A stretch of DNA of 64,000 nt from Cellulophaga sp. L1A9 (GCF_009797025.1 NZ_CP047027.1:682001-746000), one strand, 5' to 3'; shown: positions 19,483 through 28,442, counted from the stretch's first letter. Notes: generated from the letters alone by a model not told the origin. Numbers and translations are program-made.

Positions 19483-19506
19483 TAATTTTGCTTCATAAGC
19501 AAAATT
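19483..19506. promoter_or_regulatory. Palindrome overlapping a -7-like box upstream of the fucose operon
   Basis: AATTTTGCTT-CAT-AAGCAAAATT (19484-19506) is a perfect inverted repeat with 10-bp arms ending 3 bases before the dehydratase ATG. Its left arm is part of TAATTTTG (19483-19490), a match to the Bacteroidota -7 consensus TAnnTTTG. It could be an operator that blocks the promoter, or a hairpin in a very short leader that hides the start codon. No clear TTG was seen at -33. Confidence 0.6.
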
Positions 19507-19509
19507 GAA

Positions 19510-20838
19510 ATGGCTACACCTATACTTATTACGGACATAGAAACAAGAGATGTTCGTTTTCCCACAAGCAAATCATTAGATGGCTCTGACGCCATGAATC
19601 CTGATCCTGATTATTCAGCTGCCTATGTGATTTTAAAAACAAATCATCCAAAAGGTATCGAAGGTCATGGACTTACGTTTACGATTGGAAGAGGAAATGA
19701 ATTGTGTGTTGCAGCAATTAATTCTATTGCTCCTTTAATAAAAGGTAAATCTTTAGAATCCTTTACCAAAAACATGGGAGAATTTTGGAAGATGATTACT
19801 GGCGACAGTCAATTAAGGTGGCTAGGTCCTGAAAAAGGAGTGATACATTTAGCCACAGGAGCAATTGTAAATGCTGTTTGGGATTTATATGCCAAAGTAG
19901 AGAAAAAACCCCTTTGGAAACTGCTAGCAGATATGAGTCCGGAAGAGTTAGTAAGCTGTATAGATTTCACCTATATCACTGATGCTATCACTCCTGAAGA
20001 AGCTTTAGCACTTCTTAAAAATAAATCTGACTCTAAACAAGAAAGAATAGCCCACCTAGAAGAAAATGGATACCCTGCCTACACTACATCGGCGGGATGG
20101 TTAGGGTATTCTGATGATAAAATGAGACGTTTATGCCGCGAAGCAAAAGCATCAGGTTTTAAACATATGAAAATTAAGGTAGGATCAGACCTTCAAGATG
20201 ATATGCGCAGAGCTGCGATCATAAGAGAAGAAATTGGTGATGACCTTAAATTAATGATGGATGCCAATCAAAAATGGGATGTTAACGAAGCCATCACTAA
20301 CATGGCGCAATTGAAAAAATTTAATCCTTGGTGGATTGAAGAACCTACTAGTCCAGATGATATTCTTGGTCATGCTACCATCGCAAAAGCCGTTGCTCCA
20401 ATTTTGGTAGCTACTGGTGAACATTGTCAAAATAGAGTGATGTTTAAACAACTCATGCAGGCTGGTGCTATAGGTATTTGCCAAATAGATAGCTGCAGAG
20501 TTGGCGGGGTTAATGAGATATTGGCTATCTTGTTGATGGCAGCTAAATTTAAAATTCCAGTATGTCCACATGCTGGCGGTGTAGGGCTGTGTGAATATGT
20601 ACAGCACCTATCAATGATTGATTACATTGCGATAAGTGGCAGTTTAGACGATAGAATTATTGAATATGTAGATCACTTACACGAACATTTTTACGATCCT
20701 GTAATCCTAAAAAATGGTGCTTATATGCCTCCTAAATTACCAGGCTATAGCATTACCATGAAAGAAGAATCTATAAAAGACTATAGTTTTCCTAATGGAA
20801 AAATTTGGTCTAATGAAACGACAAAAACAGCGCTTTAA
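19510..20838 (+). CDS. fucD: L-fuconate dehydratase (enolase superfamily)
   Basis: The N-terminal DVRFPTSKSLDGSDAMNPDP is the signature of the L-fuconate dehydratase/ENOSF1 group. The 442-residue length also fits. In the barrel domain KIKV (near residue 220), DANQKWD (near 250), EEP (near 277), GEHCQNR (near 304) and CPHAGGVG (near 353) supply the general acid/base lysine and histidine and the magnesium ligands. It converts L-fuconate to 2-keto-3-deoxy-L-fuconate. It is the first gene of the fucose operon; the next gene begins one base into its stop. L-fuconate is preferred over related acid sugars because of the whole neighbourhood. Confidence 0.92.
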   Translation: MATPILITDIETRDVRFPTSKSLDGSDAMNPDPDYSAAYVILKTNHPKGIEGHGLTFTIGRGNELCVAAINSIAPLIKGKSLESFTKNMGEFWKMITGDSQLRWLGPEKGVIHLATGAIVNAVWDLYAKVEKKPLWKLLADMSPEELVSCIDFTYITDAITPEEALALLKNKSDSKQERIAHLEENGYPAYTTSAGWLGYSDDKMRRLCREAKASGFKHMKIKVGSDLQDDMRRAAIIREEIGDDLKLMMDANQKWDVNEAITNMAQLKKFNPWWIEEPTSPDDILGHATIAKAVAPILVATGEHCQNRVMFKQLMQAGAIGICQIDSCRVGGVNEILAILLMAAKFKIPVCPHAGGVGLCEYVQHLSMIDYIAISGSLDDRIIEYVDHLHEHFYDPVILKNGAYMPPKLPGYSITMKEESIKDYSFPNGKIWSNETTKTAL

Positions 20839-21614
20839 TGAAATTTAATTTAGATAAGAAGACGGCGATTATAACAGGTGGCGGAAGTGGTATTGGAAAA
20901 GCGATTGCTAAAACATTAGCAGAACAAGGTGCTTTTGTACATATATTAGAATTGCATATTGAAAATGCCCTGCTCACAAAAAAAGAGATTGAAGCTAGCG
21001 GAGGAAAAGCTGCGGTACATCAATGTAATGTAATACATCAAAAGGAAGTTATTGCGGTTATTGATGAAATAGCCAAAAATTCTTCAATTGATATTTTAAT
21101 TAACAATGCAGGTATTGCCCATGTTGGTAATGTTGAAAATACTCCTGAGGAGGCATTTGATCGCGTTTACCAAGTGAATGTCAAAGGAGTATACAATTGT
21201 ATTTATAGTACTATTCCTCATATGAAAAAAAATAAATCTGGTGTGATCATAAACATGGCATCTATAGCATCATCAGTAGGTATTTCAGATAGGTTTGCCT
21301 ATTCTATGTCTAAAGGCGCTGCCTTAACCATGACTTATTCTATTGCAAAAGACTATGTTCAAGATGGCATTAGATGTAACTGTATTTCTCCTGCAAGAAT
21401 CCATACTCCTTTTGTAGATGGATTTATAAACGAAAATTACCCAGACAATAAAGAAGAAATGTTTGAAAAGCTTTCACAAACACAACCAATTGGCAGAATG
21501 GGAATGCCTGAAGAGGTTGCCAATTTAGCATTATATTTATGTTCCGATGAAGCTTCTTTTGTAACGGGTACTAACTTTCCTATAGACGGTGGGTTTATAA
21601 AATTAAACGGATAA
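20838..21614 (+). CDS. SDR-family 2-keto-3-deoxy-L-fuconate dehydrogenase
   Basis: A classical short-chain dehydrogenase of 258 residues: TGGGSGIGKAIA near 12, NNAGIAHVGN near 87, MASIASSVG with the catalytic serine, YSMSKGA near 152 and DGGF at the end. In the non-phosphorylating route it oxidises 2-keto-3-deoxy-L-fuconate to the 2,4-diketo acid with NAD. It directly follows the dehydratase and precedes the diketo-acid hydrolase, which supports this step over the sugar-oxidising step assigned to the SDR at 23351. Confidence 0.8.
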   Translation: MKFNLDKKTAIITGGGSGIGKAIAKTLAEQGAFVHILELHIENALLTKKEIEASGGKAAVHQCNVIHQKEVIAVIDEIAKNSSIDILINNAGIAHVGNVENTPEEAFDRVYQVNVKGVYNCIYSTIPHMKKNKSGVIINMASIASSVGISDRFAYSMSKGAALTMTYSIAKDYVQDGIRCNCISPARIHTPFVDGFINENYPDNKEEMFEKLSQTQPIGRMGMPEEVANLALYLCSDEASFVTGTNFPIDGGFIKLNG

Positions 21615-21620
21615 TAATTT

Positions 21621-21645
21621 ATTGTGTTTTATAGAAAAACACAAT
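21621..21645. repeat. Small inverted repeat inside the fucose operon
   Basis: ATTGTGTTTT (21621-21630) pairs with AAAACACAAT (21636-21645) around 5 bases in the gap between the dehydrogenase and hydrolase genes. It has no T-run, so it is not a good terminator; an mRNA-stabilising or processing hairpin is possible. Confidence 0.4.
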
Positions 21646-21662
21646 CATAAAAATTAAAAAAA

Positions 21663-22520
21663 ATGAAACTTATAAGATTTGGTGAAGTAAATAATGAAAA
21701 GCCAGGAGTACAATTATCAAATGGAAACAAGATTGATGTTTCTGGTTTTGGCGAAGATTATACAGAGCAATTTTTTGGATCAGATGGAATAGCACGCTTA
21801 AAAAAATGGTTAAATGATAACGAAAGCAAATGTGCTTTAGTTACCAAAGAAACACGTTTAGGTTCTCCGCTCTGCCGGCCATCAAAAATTGTATGCGTAG
21901 GTTTAAATTACGCAAAGCATGCGGCAGAAAGCGGAATGCAAATTCCGAAAGAGCCTGTATTATTTTTTAAAGCTACATCTTCTATCATTGGTCCTAATGA
22001 TACCGTTATCTTACCTAAAGGCAGCACAAAATCTGATTGGGAAGTAGAATTAGCAATTGTCATCGGAAAAAAAGCTTCTTATGTTTCTGAAGAAGATGCA
22101 TTAGATTATGTTGCTGGATATGTATTACATAATGATATAAGCGAGCGTGCTTTTCAATTAGAAAGAGAAGGACAATGGGTTAAAGGGAAAAGTTGTGACA
22201 CCTTTGCGCCATTAGGTCCTTTTATAGCTACAAAAGATGAAATTAAAGATCCTAATAATTTAAACCTATGGTTAAAATTGAATGGAGAAATGATGCAGAA
22301 TAGTTCAACATCAGACTTTGTTTTTAATATTCAAGAAGTGGTGAGTTATATCAGTCAATTTATGACCTTACTTCCTGGTGATGTAATCTCTACAGGAACA
22401 CCGTTTGGAGTTGGTTTAGGCTTAACACCACCTATGTATCTAAAAGAGGGCGATGTTATGGAATTAGGGATTGAAGGTTTAGGCATTTCTAAACAAAACG
22501 TAATTGATTACAAAGCGTAA
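21663..22520 (+). CDS. Fumarylacetoacetate-hydrolase family: 2,4-diketo-3-deoxy-L-fuconate hydrolase
   Basis: The 285-residue protein has the FAH-fold C-terminal domain: IVCVGLNYAKHAAESG near residue 75, PVLFFKATSSIIGPND, DWEVELAIVIG near 126, GKSCDTFAPLGPF near 179 and TGTPFGVGLGLTPP near 245, with the acidic metal ligands. It would cleave 2,4-diketo-3-deoxy-L-fuconate into pyruvate and L-lactate. The lactate dehydrogenase at 25845 in the same cluster agrees with that product. Confidence 0.85.
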   Translation: MKLIRFGEVNNEKPGVQLSNGNKIDVSGFGEDYTEQFFGSDGIARLKKWLNDNESKCALVTKETRLGSPLCRPSKIVCVGLNYAKHAAESGMQIPKEPVLFFKATSSIIGPNDTVILPKGSTKSDWEVELAIVIGKKASYVSEEDALDYVAGYVLHNDISERAFQLEREGQWVKGKSCDTFAPLGPFIATKDEIKDPNNLNLWLKLNGEMMQNSSTSDFVFNIQEVVSYISQFMTLLPGDVISTGTPFGVGLGLTPPMYLKEGDVMELGIEGLGISKQNVIDYKA

Positions 22521-23347
22521 TGATCATTGATAGCCATCAACATTTCTGGGTATACGATGCAAAAAAGCATTCTTGGATAGACGATAAGATGTCTACTATC
22601 CGGAGAGATTTTTTGCCAAAAGATTTAAAAAAAATCTACCAAGAAAATAATATTGATGGCTGTATCGCTGTTCAAGCGGATCAAAGCAGAGAAGAAACGG
22701 AGTTTCTTTTGAAGTTATCCGATGAACATCAATTTATAAAAGGGGTTGTAGGTTGGGTAGATTTTAGCGCTGCTAATATAGAAGCACAACTAGAAGCTTA
22801 TTCAAGTCTAAAAAAACTAAAAGGATTCAGGCATATTGTGCAAGCCGAATTGAATCCTAATTTTTTGTTACAGCCAGATTTCCTAAGAGGAATCGCTGCC
22901 TTAGAAAGGTATAATTACACGTATGATCTTTTAATTCTGCCACATCAACTTGGGGCCACATTAGAATTTATAAAGAAATTTCCTCATCAGAAATTTGTAA
23001 TAGACCATATGGCTAAGCCCTATATTAAAGAGGGCTTTTTTGATGGATGGGCTGTATTAATCGAAGAAATTGCTAAACATGAAAATGTCTATTGCAAATT
23101 ATCTGGAATGATTACCGAAGCAGATTATTCGACATGGTCTGCAGCACAGATTAAACCTTATATAGATGTAGTGTTCAATTCTTTTGGACCTGATCGCATA
23201 CTTTTTGGGTCTGATTGGCCCGTATGCCTCGTTGCAGGAAACTTTGCTAAAGTAAAAAAACTAACCACAGATTTTATTGCAAAATGCAGCCCTACTGAAC
23301 AACAGAAGATCATGGGTAGCAATGCAGTAAAATTTTACAATTTATAA
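22520..23347 (+). CDS. L-fuconolactonase (amidohydrolase family)
   Basis: A 275-residue amidohydrolase-fold protein beginning MIIDSHQHFW, with RHIVQAE near residue 105, HQLG, FVIDHMAKP near 155, YCKLSGM near 194 and LFGSDWPV near 231. This set is typical of the COG3618 lactonases, which include L-fucono-1,5-lactonase and L-rhamnono-lactonase. It would open the lactone made by fucose dehydrogenase. It overlaps the hydrolase gene by one base and leads into the dehydrogenase after 3 bases. Confidence 0.85.
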   Translation: MIIDSHQHFWVYDAKKHSWIDDKMSTIRRDFLPKDLKKIYQENNIDGCIAVQADQSREETEFLLKLSDEHQFIKGVVGWVDFSAANIEAQLEAYSSLKKLKGFRHIVQAELNPNFLLQPDFLRGIAALERYNYTYDLLILPHQLGATLEFIKKFPHQKFVIDHMAKPYIKEGFFDGWAVLIEEIAKHENVYCKLSGMITEADYSTWSAAQIKPYIDVVFNSFGPDRILFGSDWPVCLVAGNFAKVKKLTTDFIAKCSPTEQQKIMGSNAVKFYNL

Positions 23348-23350
23348 GCT

Positions 23351-24142
23351 ATGGATTTACATTTAAAAGATAAAGTTGTTGTTGTAACTGGTGCAGCAGG
23401 ATTAAAAGGGAGTATTGGTGAAACGATTGTACAAGCTTTAGCAAATGAAGGGGCCATACCCGTAATTGTTTGTAGAAACGATAGAGGGTTTGGGTATGAG
23501 AAAGAATTACAAGACAAGGGGATTGATGCTTTGTTTGTAAAAACAGATTTAACAGATCCTTTGCAAGTAGCAGCAGCAGCAAAAAAAATAGGTGAAAAAT
23601 ATGGCCGTATAGATGCTTTAATTAATAACATTGGAGTGAATGACGGGGTTGGTTTAGATGCTAGTATTGATGATTTTATGTGGTCTTTAAAACTAAATTT
23701 AGTAAGCTTTTTTGCAATGACTAAATTTTGTCTTCCTTATATTAAAAAAGTACAAGGCACTATATTAAATATAGGATCTAAGGTTAGTCTTACAGGACAA
23801 GGAGCAACGTCTGGGTATGCCGCTTCTAAAGGTGGTGTTTTAGGCTTAACACGAGAATGGGCGGTAGATTTAATTAAAGATAATATCCGAGTGAACGCTA
23901 TTATCATCGCAGAAAGTTGGACACCAGCTTATGATACTTGGATTAAAACTTTAGAAAACGGAGAAGAAAAATTAAAAGCTATCGTAGATAAGATTCCATT
24001 AGAAAATAGAATGACCGCCCCGCAAGAAATAGCAGATACCTGTCTATTTGTTATTTCTGATAAATCATCACATACTACTGGACAATTCATTACTGTAGAC
24101 GGGGGCTACGTGCACTTAGACCGCTCCTTATTAACAAGTTAA
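23351..24142 (+). CDS. SDR-family L-fucose dehydrogenase
   Basis: A 263-residue short-chain dehydrogenase with TGAAGLKGSIG near 14, a modified NNIGVND in place of NNAG, NIGSKVS with the catalytic serine, and YAASKGG near 158. As the second SDR in a complete fucose set it is best placed at the first step, oxidation of L-fucose to L-fucono-lactone. The two SDR roles in this cluster could in principle be swapped. It lies just before fucP. Confidence 0.75.
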   Translation: MDLHLKDKVVVVTGAAGLKGSIGETIVQALANEGAIPVIVCRNDRGFGYEKELQDKGIDALFVKTDLTDPLQVAAAAKKIGEKYGRIDALINNIGVNDGVGLDASIDDFMWSLKLNLVSFFAMTKFCLPYIKKVQGTILNIGSKVSLTGQGATSGYAASKGGVLGLTREWAVDLIKDNIRVNAIIIAESWTPAYDTWIKTLENGEEKLKAIVDKIPLENRMTAPQEIADTCLFVISDKSSHTTGQFITVDGGYVHLDRSLLTS

Positions 24143-24190
24143 TAAACAAATAATTAAAGCTATTATTTTAAAAAAAACTCAACTTAAAAA

Positions 24191-25522
24191 ATGAATAATA
24201 TTGCTAACAAACCCAAAGTAGTAGCAAAGAAAGTACTAATACCTTTCATTTTAGTAACCTCTTTATTTGCCTTATGGGGATTTGCAAATGCGGTTACAGA
24301 CCCCATGGTACAAGCTTTTAAAAAAGTACTTGAATTATCTAACTCACAAGCTGCATGGGTACAAATGGCTTTCTATGGCGGCTATTTCTGTATGGCATTA
24401 CCTGCTGCAATGTTTATGAGAAAATACTCTTACAAAACTGGCATTTTAATAGGGCTAGGTTTATATGCTGGCGGCGCTTTACTATTTTATCCCGCCGCCA
24501 TTACAGAACAATTTTGGTTCTTTTGTCTTGGACTTTATGTATTAACCTTTGGCTTAGCCTTTTTAGAAACTGCCGCTAATCCTTATATTTTAGCCATGGG
24601 CGATAAAAGAACAGCTACACAGCGGTTAAACTTAGCCCAAGCATTTAACCCCATAGGATTAATTGCTGGATTGTTTGTGGCACAACAATTTGTATTAAAA
24701 AATTTGCAATCAGATGATATTGCAGATTTTAGTGCTTTAGAAGAAGCTTCTAAAGTACTCATACGCACCTCTGATCTATTGGTGATACGAAACCCCTATG
24801 TAATTTTAGGCCTGGTATTACTAGGCATTTTTGTTCTTTTTCTAATGAACAAAATGCCTCAATCTAAAGATGAAGGTGCAATGCCTAGCATTGGAAAAAC
24901 GTTTAGCACCCTTCTAAAAAACAAAAAATATGCTTTAGGTGTCTTAGCGCAAATAGTATATGTAGGCGCACAAATTATGTGCTGGACCTATATCTACCAG
25001 TATGCAGAAGCCATACAAATAAGTGCTGTTACAGCTGGTTATTATCAAATGGCAGCCTTTATTTTATTTACCGTTGGTAGAGCTATAGGAACCTATTTAT
25101 TACGATTTACGAGTGCTGGAAAATTACTCATGCTTTTTTCACTTTTTGCAATTGCTTGTGCTGCAGGCGTTATGTTTATTGAAGGTGTTTTAGGATTATA
25201 TTTTCTAGTAGCGATATCTTTTTTTATGTCTTTAATGTTCCCAACAATCTACGGCATAGCGCTAGAAGACTTAACCGAAGAACAATCCAAAGTTGGCTCT
25301 GCCGGTTTAATAATGGCCATCGTAGGTGGTGCTTTAATGCCTAAAGCACAAGGAATGATTATTGATTATGGAGGTAATGGTGTCGCTGATTTACGAATAT
25401 TGGGCGCATCAGAAGTTAATTTTTCTTTTATCTTACCATTACTGTGCTTTATATACATTGCTTGGTACGGGCGCCATATTTTTAAACATCATGAAGTTAA
25501 AACAGTAACGACAAGCTTATGA
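24191..25522 (+). CDS. fucP: L-fucose:proton symporter (MFS, FHS family)
   Basis: A 443-residue, 12-helix MFS protein with FHS-family features: SLFALWGFANAVTDPMVQAF in the first helix, LNLAQAFNPIGLIAGLFVAQ after the fourth helix, and FLETAANPYI. FucP brings L-fucose across the inner membrane with protons. It sits in the middle of the fucose genes. The mutarotase frame overlaps its stop codon as ATGA. Confidence 0.92.
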   Translation: MNNIANKPKVVAKKVLIPFILVTSLFALWGFANAVTDPMVQAFKKVLELSNSQAAWVQMAFYGGYFCMALPAAMFMRKYSYKTGILIGLGLYAGGALLFYPAAITEQFWFFCLGLYVLTFGLAFLETAANPYILAMGDKRTATQRLNLAQAFNPIGLIAGLFVAQQFVLKNLQSDDIADFSALEEASKVLIRTSDLLVIRNPYVILGLVLLGIFVLFLMNKMPQSKDEGAMPSIGKTFSTLLKNKKYALGVLAQIVYVGAQIMCWTYIYQYAEAIQISAVTAGYYQMAAFILFTVGRAIGTYLLRFTSAGKLLMLFSLFAIACAAGVMFIEGVLGLYFLVAISFFMSLMFPTIYGIALEDLTEEQSKVGSAGLIMAIVGGALMPKAQGMIIDYGGNGVADLRILGASEVNFSFILPLLCFIYIAWYGRHIFKHHEVKTVTTSL

Positions 25523-25848
25523 AACGATATTGCTTAGCACTAGATTTAATTAATGATGCTTCATTAATAGCAGAATACAAAGCGTATCATGCCAAAGTAT
25601 GTCCATAAATAATGGAGAGTATTAAAACATCTGGAATTCAGCATGTAGCTATTTATAGTGTGGAAGACAGACTCTTTATGATCACGGACACAAGTGCTGA
25701 ATTCTCTTTTGAATCTAAAAATAAGGCCGACCTAGCCAATCCGAAAGTTCAAGAATGGGAAAAGTTGATGTGGAACTATCAACAAGCACTTCCCAATTCT
25801 AAAAAAGGTGAAAAGTGGAGATTAATGGAACAAATTTTTGAATTATGA
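25519..25848 (+). pseudogene. L-rhamnose/L-fucose mutarotase (RhaM-like) interrupted by a stop codon
   Basis: The full 109-residue frame starts at ATG 25519, overlapping the fucP stop, and reads KRYCLALDLINDASLIAEYK, AYHAKVCP, then TAA at 25606-25608, then IMESIKTSGIQHVAIYSVED, RLFMIT and onward to a stop at 25846-25848. The family normally has Y-x-x-Y-H-x-x-V-W-P-E-I here, so Glu is replaced by a stop (GAA to TAA) and Trp by Cys (TGG to TGT). An ATG at 25612 could start a 78-residue protein, but it would lack the conserved N-terminal YxxYH part, which holds catalytic residues. The stop of this frame overlaps the next gene's ATG. Confidence 0.85.
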
Positions 25849-27017
25849 GCGAGCAAAAAAAAAAAGAAATCAAAATAAATACAGCTTACCCTTCGGTAAG
25901 TGACTTAAGAACAAAAGCTCAAAAAAAAATTCCAAAATTTGCTTTTGAATATTTGGATGGCGGCTGTAATGAAGATGTAAATCTCCACAAAAACACGTCT
26001 GAGATCCGAAAAGTAGAATTATTACCTTCTTACCTAAGTAAGCACAGCGGCTCTTCCATGAAGACCAAGCTCTTTGGTAGAACTTACGATGCACCTTTTG
26101 GGATAGCACCAGTTGGCTTACAAGGATTAATGTGGCCAAATGCGCCAGAAATTTTGGCAAAGGCTGCTTTTGAACACAATGTTCCTTTTGTATTAAGTAC
26201 GGTCTCTACGAGTAGTATAGAAAGAATTGCTGAGATTACAGAAGGTAATGCTTGGTTTCAACTATACCATCCTACCGAAAATAGATTGAGAGATGATTTA
26301 ATAAAAAGGGCTGCAGAAGCGGAATGCCCTGTTCTTGTTATTCTTTGTGATGTTCCTACTTTTGGTTTTAGACCAAGAGACATTAGAAACGGTTTGGCAA
26401 TGCCTCCAAAAATGACCCTAAAAAACATTCTGCAAGTTTTAGGCAAACCACATTGGGCTTTAGAAACTTTAAAACATGGACAACCAAATTTTGAAACTTT
26501 AAAACCATACATGCCTAAAAACCTAGATTTAAAACAACTAGGCAAATTTATGGACCAAACATTTTCTGGTCGGTTAAATGAAGAGAAAATTAAACCCATT
26601 AGAGATATGTGGCCGGGAAAACTAGTCCTTAAAGGCGTCGCTAATGAAACTGATGCAGAAAAAGCGATCCAATTAGGTGTAGACGGTTTAATTGTCTCTA
26701 ACCATGGCGGGAGACAGCTAGATGCGGGGGAATCTACCATAAAACCATTATCTAGAATAGCAGAAAAATATGGCGACCAAATAACTGTGATGATGGATAG
26801 TGGGATACGCTCTGGTCCTGACATTGCAAGGTCTATGGCTTCTGGTGCTGCGTTTACTTTTATGGGGCGTTCATTTATGTACGGTGTGGCAGCCCTAGGG
26901 AAACAAGGTGGTGACCATACCATCTCTTTATTAAAAACAGAACTACAACAAGTAATGGAGCAAATTTGCTGTGAAGATGTAATGGATTTTAAAAAACATC
27001 TTATTAAAAAATATTAA
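25845..27017 (+). CDS. lldD: FMN-dependent alpha-hydroxy-acid oxidase/L-lactate dehydrogenase
   Basis: A 390-residue FMN-dependent 2-hydroxy-acid dehydrogenase: FEYLDGG near residue 28, GIAPVGLQGLMWP near 85, WFQLYH near 133, LVLKGVANETDAEKAI near 263 with the flavin lysine, VSNHGGRQLD near 283 with the catalytic histidine and arginine, and DSGIRSGPDIA near 316. L-lactate is the likely substrate because the fucose route ends in pyruvate plus L-lactate, and the gene is translationally linked to the fucose operon. Other 2-hydroxy acids cannot be excluded. Confidence 0.88.
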   Translation: MSEQKKKEIKINTAYPSVSDLRTKAQKKIPKFAFEYLDGGCNEDVNLHKNTSEIRKVELLPSYLSKHSGSSMKTKLFGRTYDAPFGIAPVGLQGLMWPNAPEILAKAAFEHNVPFVLSTVSTSSIERIAEITEGNAWFQLYHPTENRLRDDLIKRAAEAECPVLVILCDVPTFGFRPRDIRNGLAMPPKMTLKNILQVLGKPHWALETLKHGQPNFETLKPYMPKNLDLKQLGKFMDQTFSGRLNEEKIKPIRDMWPGKLVLKGVANETDAEKAIQLGVDGLIVSNHGGRQLDAGESTIKPLSRIAEKYGDQITVMMDSGIRSGPDIARSMASGAAFTFMGRSFMYGVAALGKQGGDHTISLLKTELQQVMEQICCEDVMDFKKHLIKKY

Positions 27018-27110
27018 GCAATCAATAGCAATTGAAAAAACAAAGACAATTCTAGGTTTATTTTGTAGCTTTACTAACTACCAAAAGCAAATACAAAATT
27101 AACCTAAAGC

Positions 27111-28442
27111 ATGACCAACAAACTAACTGAATCAAATTCTTCAAAAAACAAAACCATAATCCCTATTGCTATTATTGCTGGATTATTTTTCATTTTTGGG
27201 TTTGTTACCTGGATCAATGGAGCTTTAATTCCATTTATGAAAACCATAAATGAATTAACAGATGCACAATCTTATTTAGTTGCTTCTGCATCCTATATCT
27301 CATTTGTTGTTATGGCATTGCCTGCATCTTATATTTTAAAAAAGATTGGCTATAAAAAAGGAATGTCACTTGGACTAATAATTATGGCTGTGGGTGCTTT
27401 GGTCTTTATTCCTGCAGCAGAAGCAAGAACTTATTGGATATTTTTGACTGGAATATTTATTCAAGGTACTGGGATGACCCTTTTACAAACAGCCTCTAAC
27501 CCTTATATCACCATCTTAGGACCGATAGATAGCGCTGCAAAACGAATTGCAATCATGGGCATTGCAAATAAAGTAGCTGGAGGATTAGGTTCTGTTATTT
27601 TTGGAGCTATTTTATTATCTGGAATAGGCGATATTAAAGAGCAACTAACAACTGTTGATGCTTCTGAAAAAATAACACTATTAAACACAATGGCCGATAG
27701 TGTGGTTATGCCTTATATTGTTATGGCAGTAGTCCTTTTTATTTTAGGATTATTAATTTTAAAAGCACCATTGCCCAATGTTACCGCGCAACCGCTACAA
27801 GAAGCGAAAGCAGGTATTAAAACAAAAACCAGTATATTTCAATTTCCACATTTATGGTTAGGCGTATTTGCCTTATTCTTATATGTAGGGGTAGAAGTAA
27901 TTGCCGGTGACACTATTATTTCTTATGGTATTTCACTAAACATTCCTGTGGAAAGTTCTAAATATTTCACCTTATATACTTTAATGGCTATGGTAGCTAC
28001 CTATGCCTTAGGCGTATTTTTAATTCCTAAAATAATAAGTCAAGCTTTTGCATTAAGAGCTAGTGCTTTATTAGGAATTCTATTATCGCTATGTATTGTA
28101 TTCACTTCTGGGTTTACCTCCGTACTTTTTGTAGCTGCTTTAGGAATTGCAAATGCTTTAGTTTGGCCTGCCATCTGGCCTTTGGCATTAACAGGTTTAG
28201 GAAAATTTACAGAACGAGGTTCCGCTTTATTAATTATGGCTATCTCAGGAGGTGCAATTTTACCTTTACTTTATGGAGCTTTGGTTGATCTAAAAAAACA
28301 AGAATATCTAACGACCGCCGCATCGGAAGCCTCTGCTATGGCGCAAGCCGCCACATTTGGTTATTGGGTATTGGTACCGTGTTACTTATTTATCCTCTAT
28401 TATGCTTTCTGGGGTCATAAAACAGGATTGGGAAAAAATTAA
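27111..28442 (+). CDS. Sugar MFS transporter, glucose/galactose type (FHS family)
   Basis: A 443-residue, 12-helix MFS protein with FFIFGFVTWINGALIPFMK in helix 1, LLQTASNPYITILGP near residue 123 and ANALVWPAIWPLALTG late, features of the glucose/galactose transporter branch of the FucP family. It is followed by galactose genes, so galactose or glucose is the likely cargo. It runs convergent with the NUDIX regulator and the two stops overlap by 4 bases. Confidence 0.85.
   Translation: MTNKLTESNSSKNKTIIPIAIIAGLFFIFGFVTWINGALIPFMKTINELTDAQSYLVASASYISFVVMALPASYILKKIGYKKGMSLGLIIMAVGALVFIPAAEARTYWIFLTGIFIQGTGMTLLQTASNPYITILGPIDSAAKRIAIMGIANKVAGGLGSVIFGAILLSGIGDIKEQLTTVDASEKITLLNTMADSVVMPYIVMAVVLFILGLLILKAPLPNVTAQPLQEAKAGIKTKTSIFQFPHLWLGVFALFLYVGVEVIAGDTIISYGISLNIPVESSKYFTLYTLMAMVATYALGVFLIPKIISQAFALRASALLGILLSLCIVFTSGFTSVLFVAALGIANALVWPAIWPLALTGLGKFTERGSALLIMAISGGAILPLLYGALVDLKKQEYLTTAASEASAMAQAATFGYWVLVPCYLFILYYAFWGHKTGLGKN

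Noticed and set aside
25612..25848. Stand-alone 78-residue gene
   Set aside because: The upstream frame from 25519 matches the N-terminal part of the same mutarotase family, so this is the downstream piece of an interrupted gene.
26258..26923. 221-residue open frame opposite the lactate dehydrogenase gene
   Set aside because: It lies wholly antisense to a well-conserved gene, has a Ser/Pro-rich composition expected from reverse reading, and shows no domain or motif.
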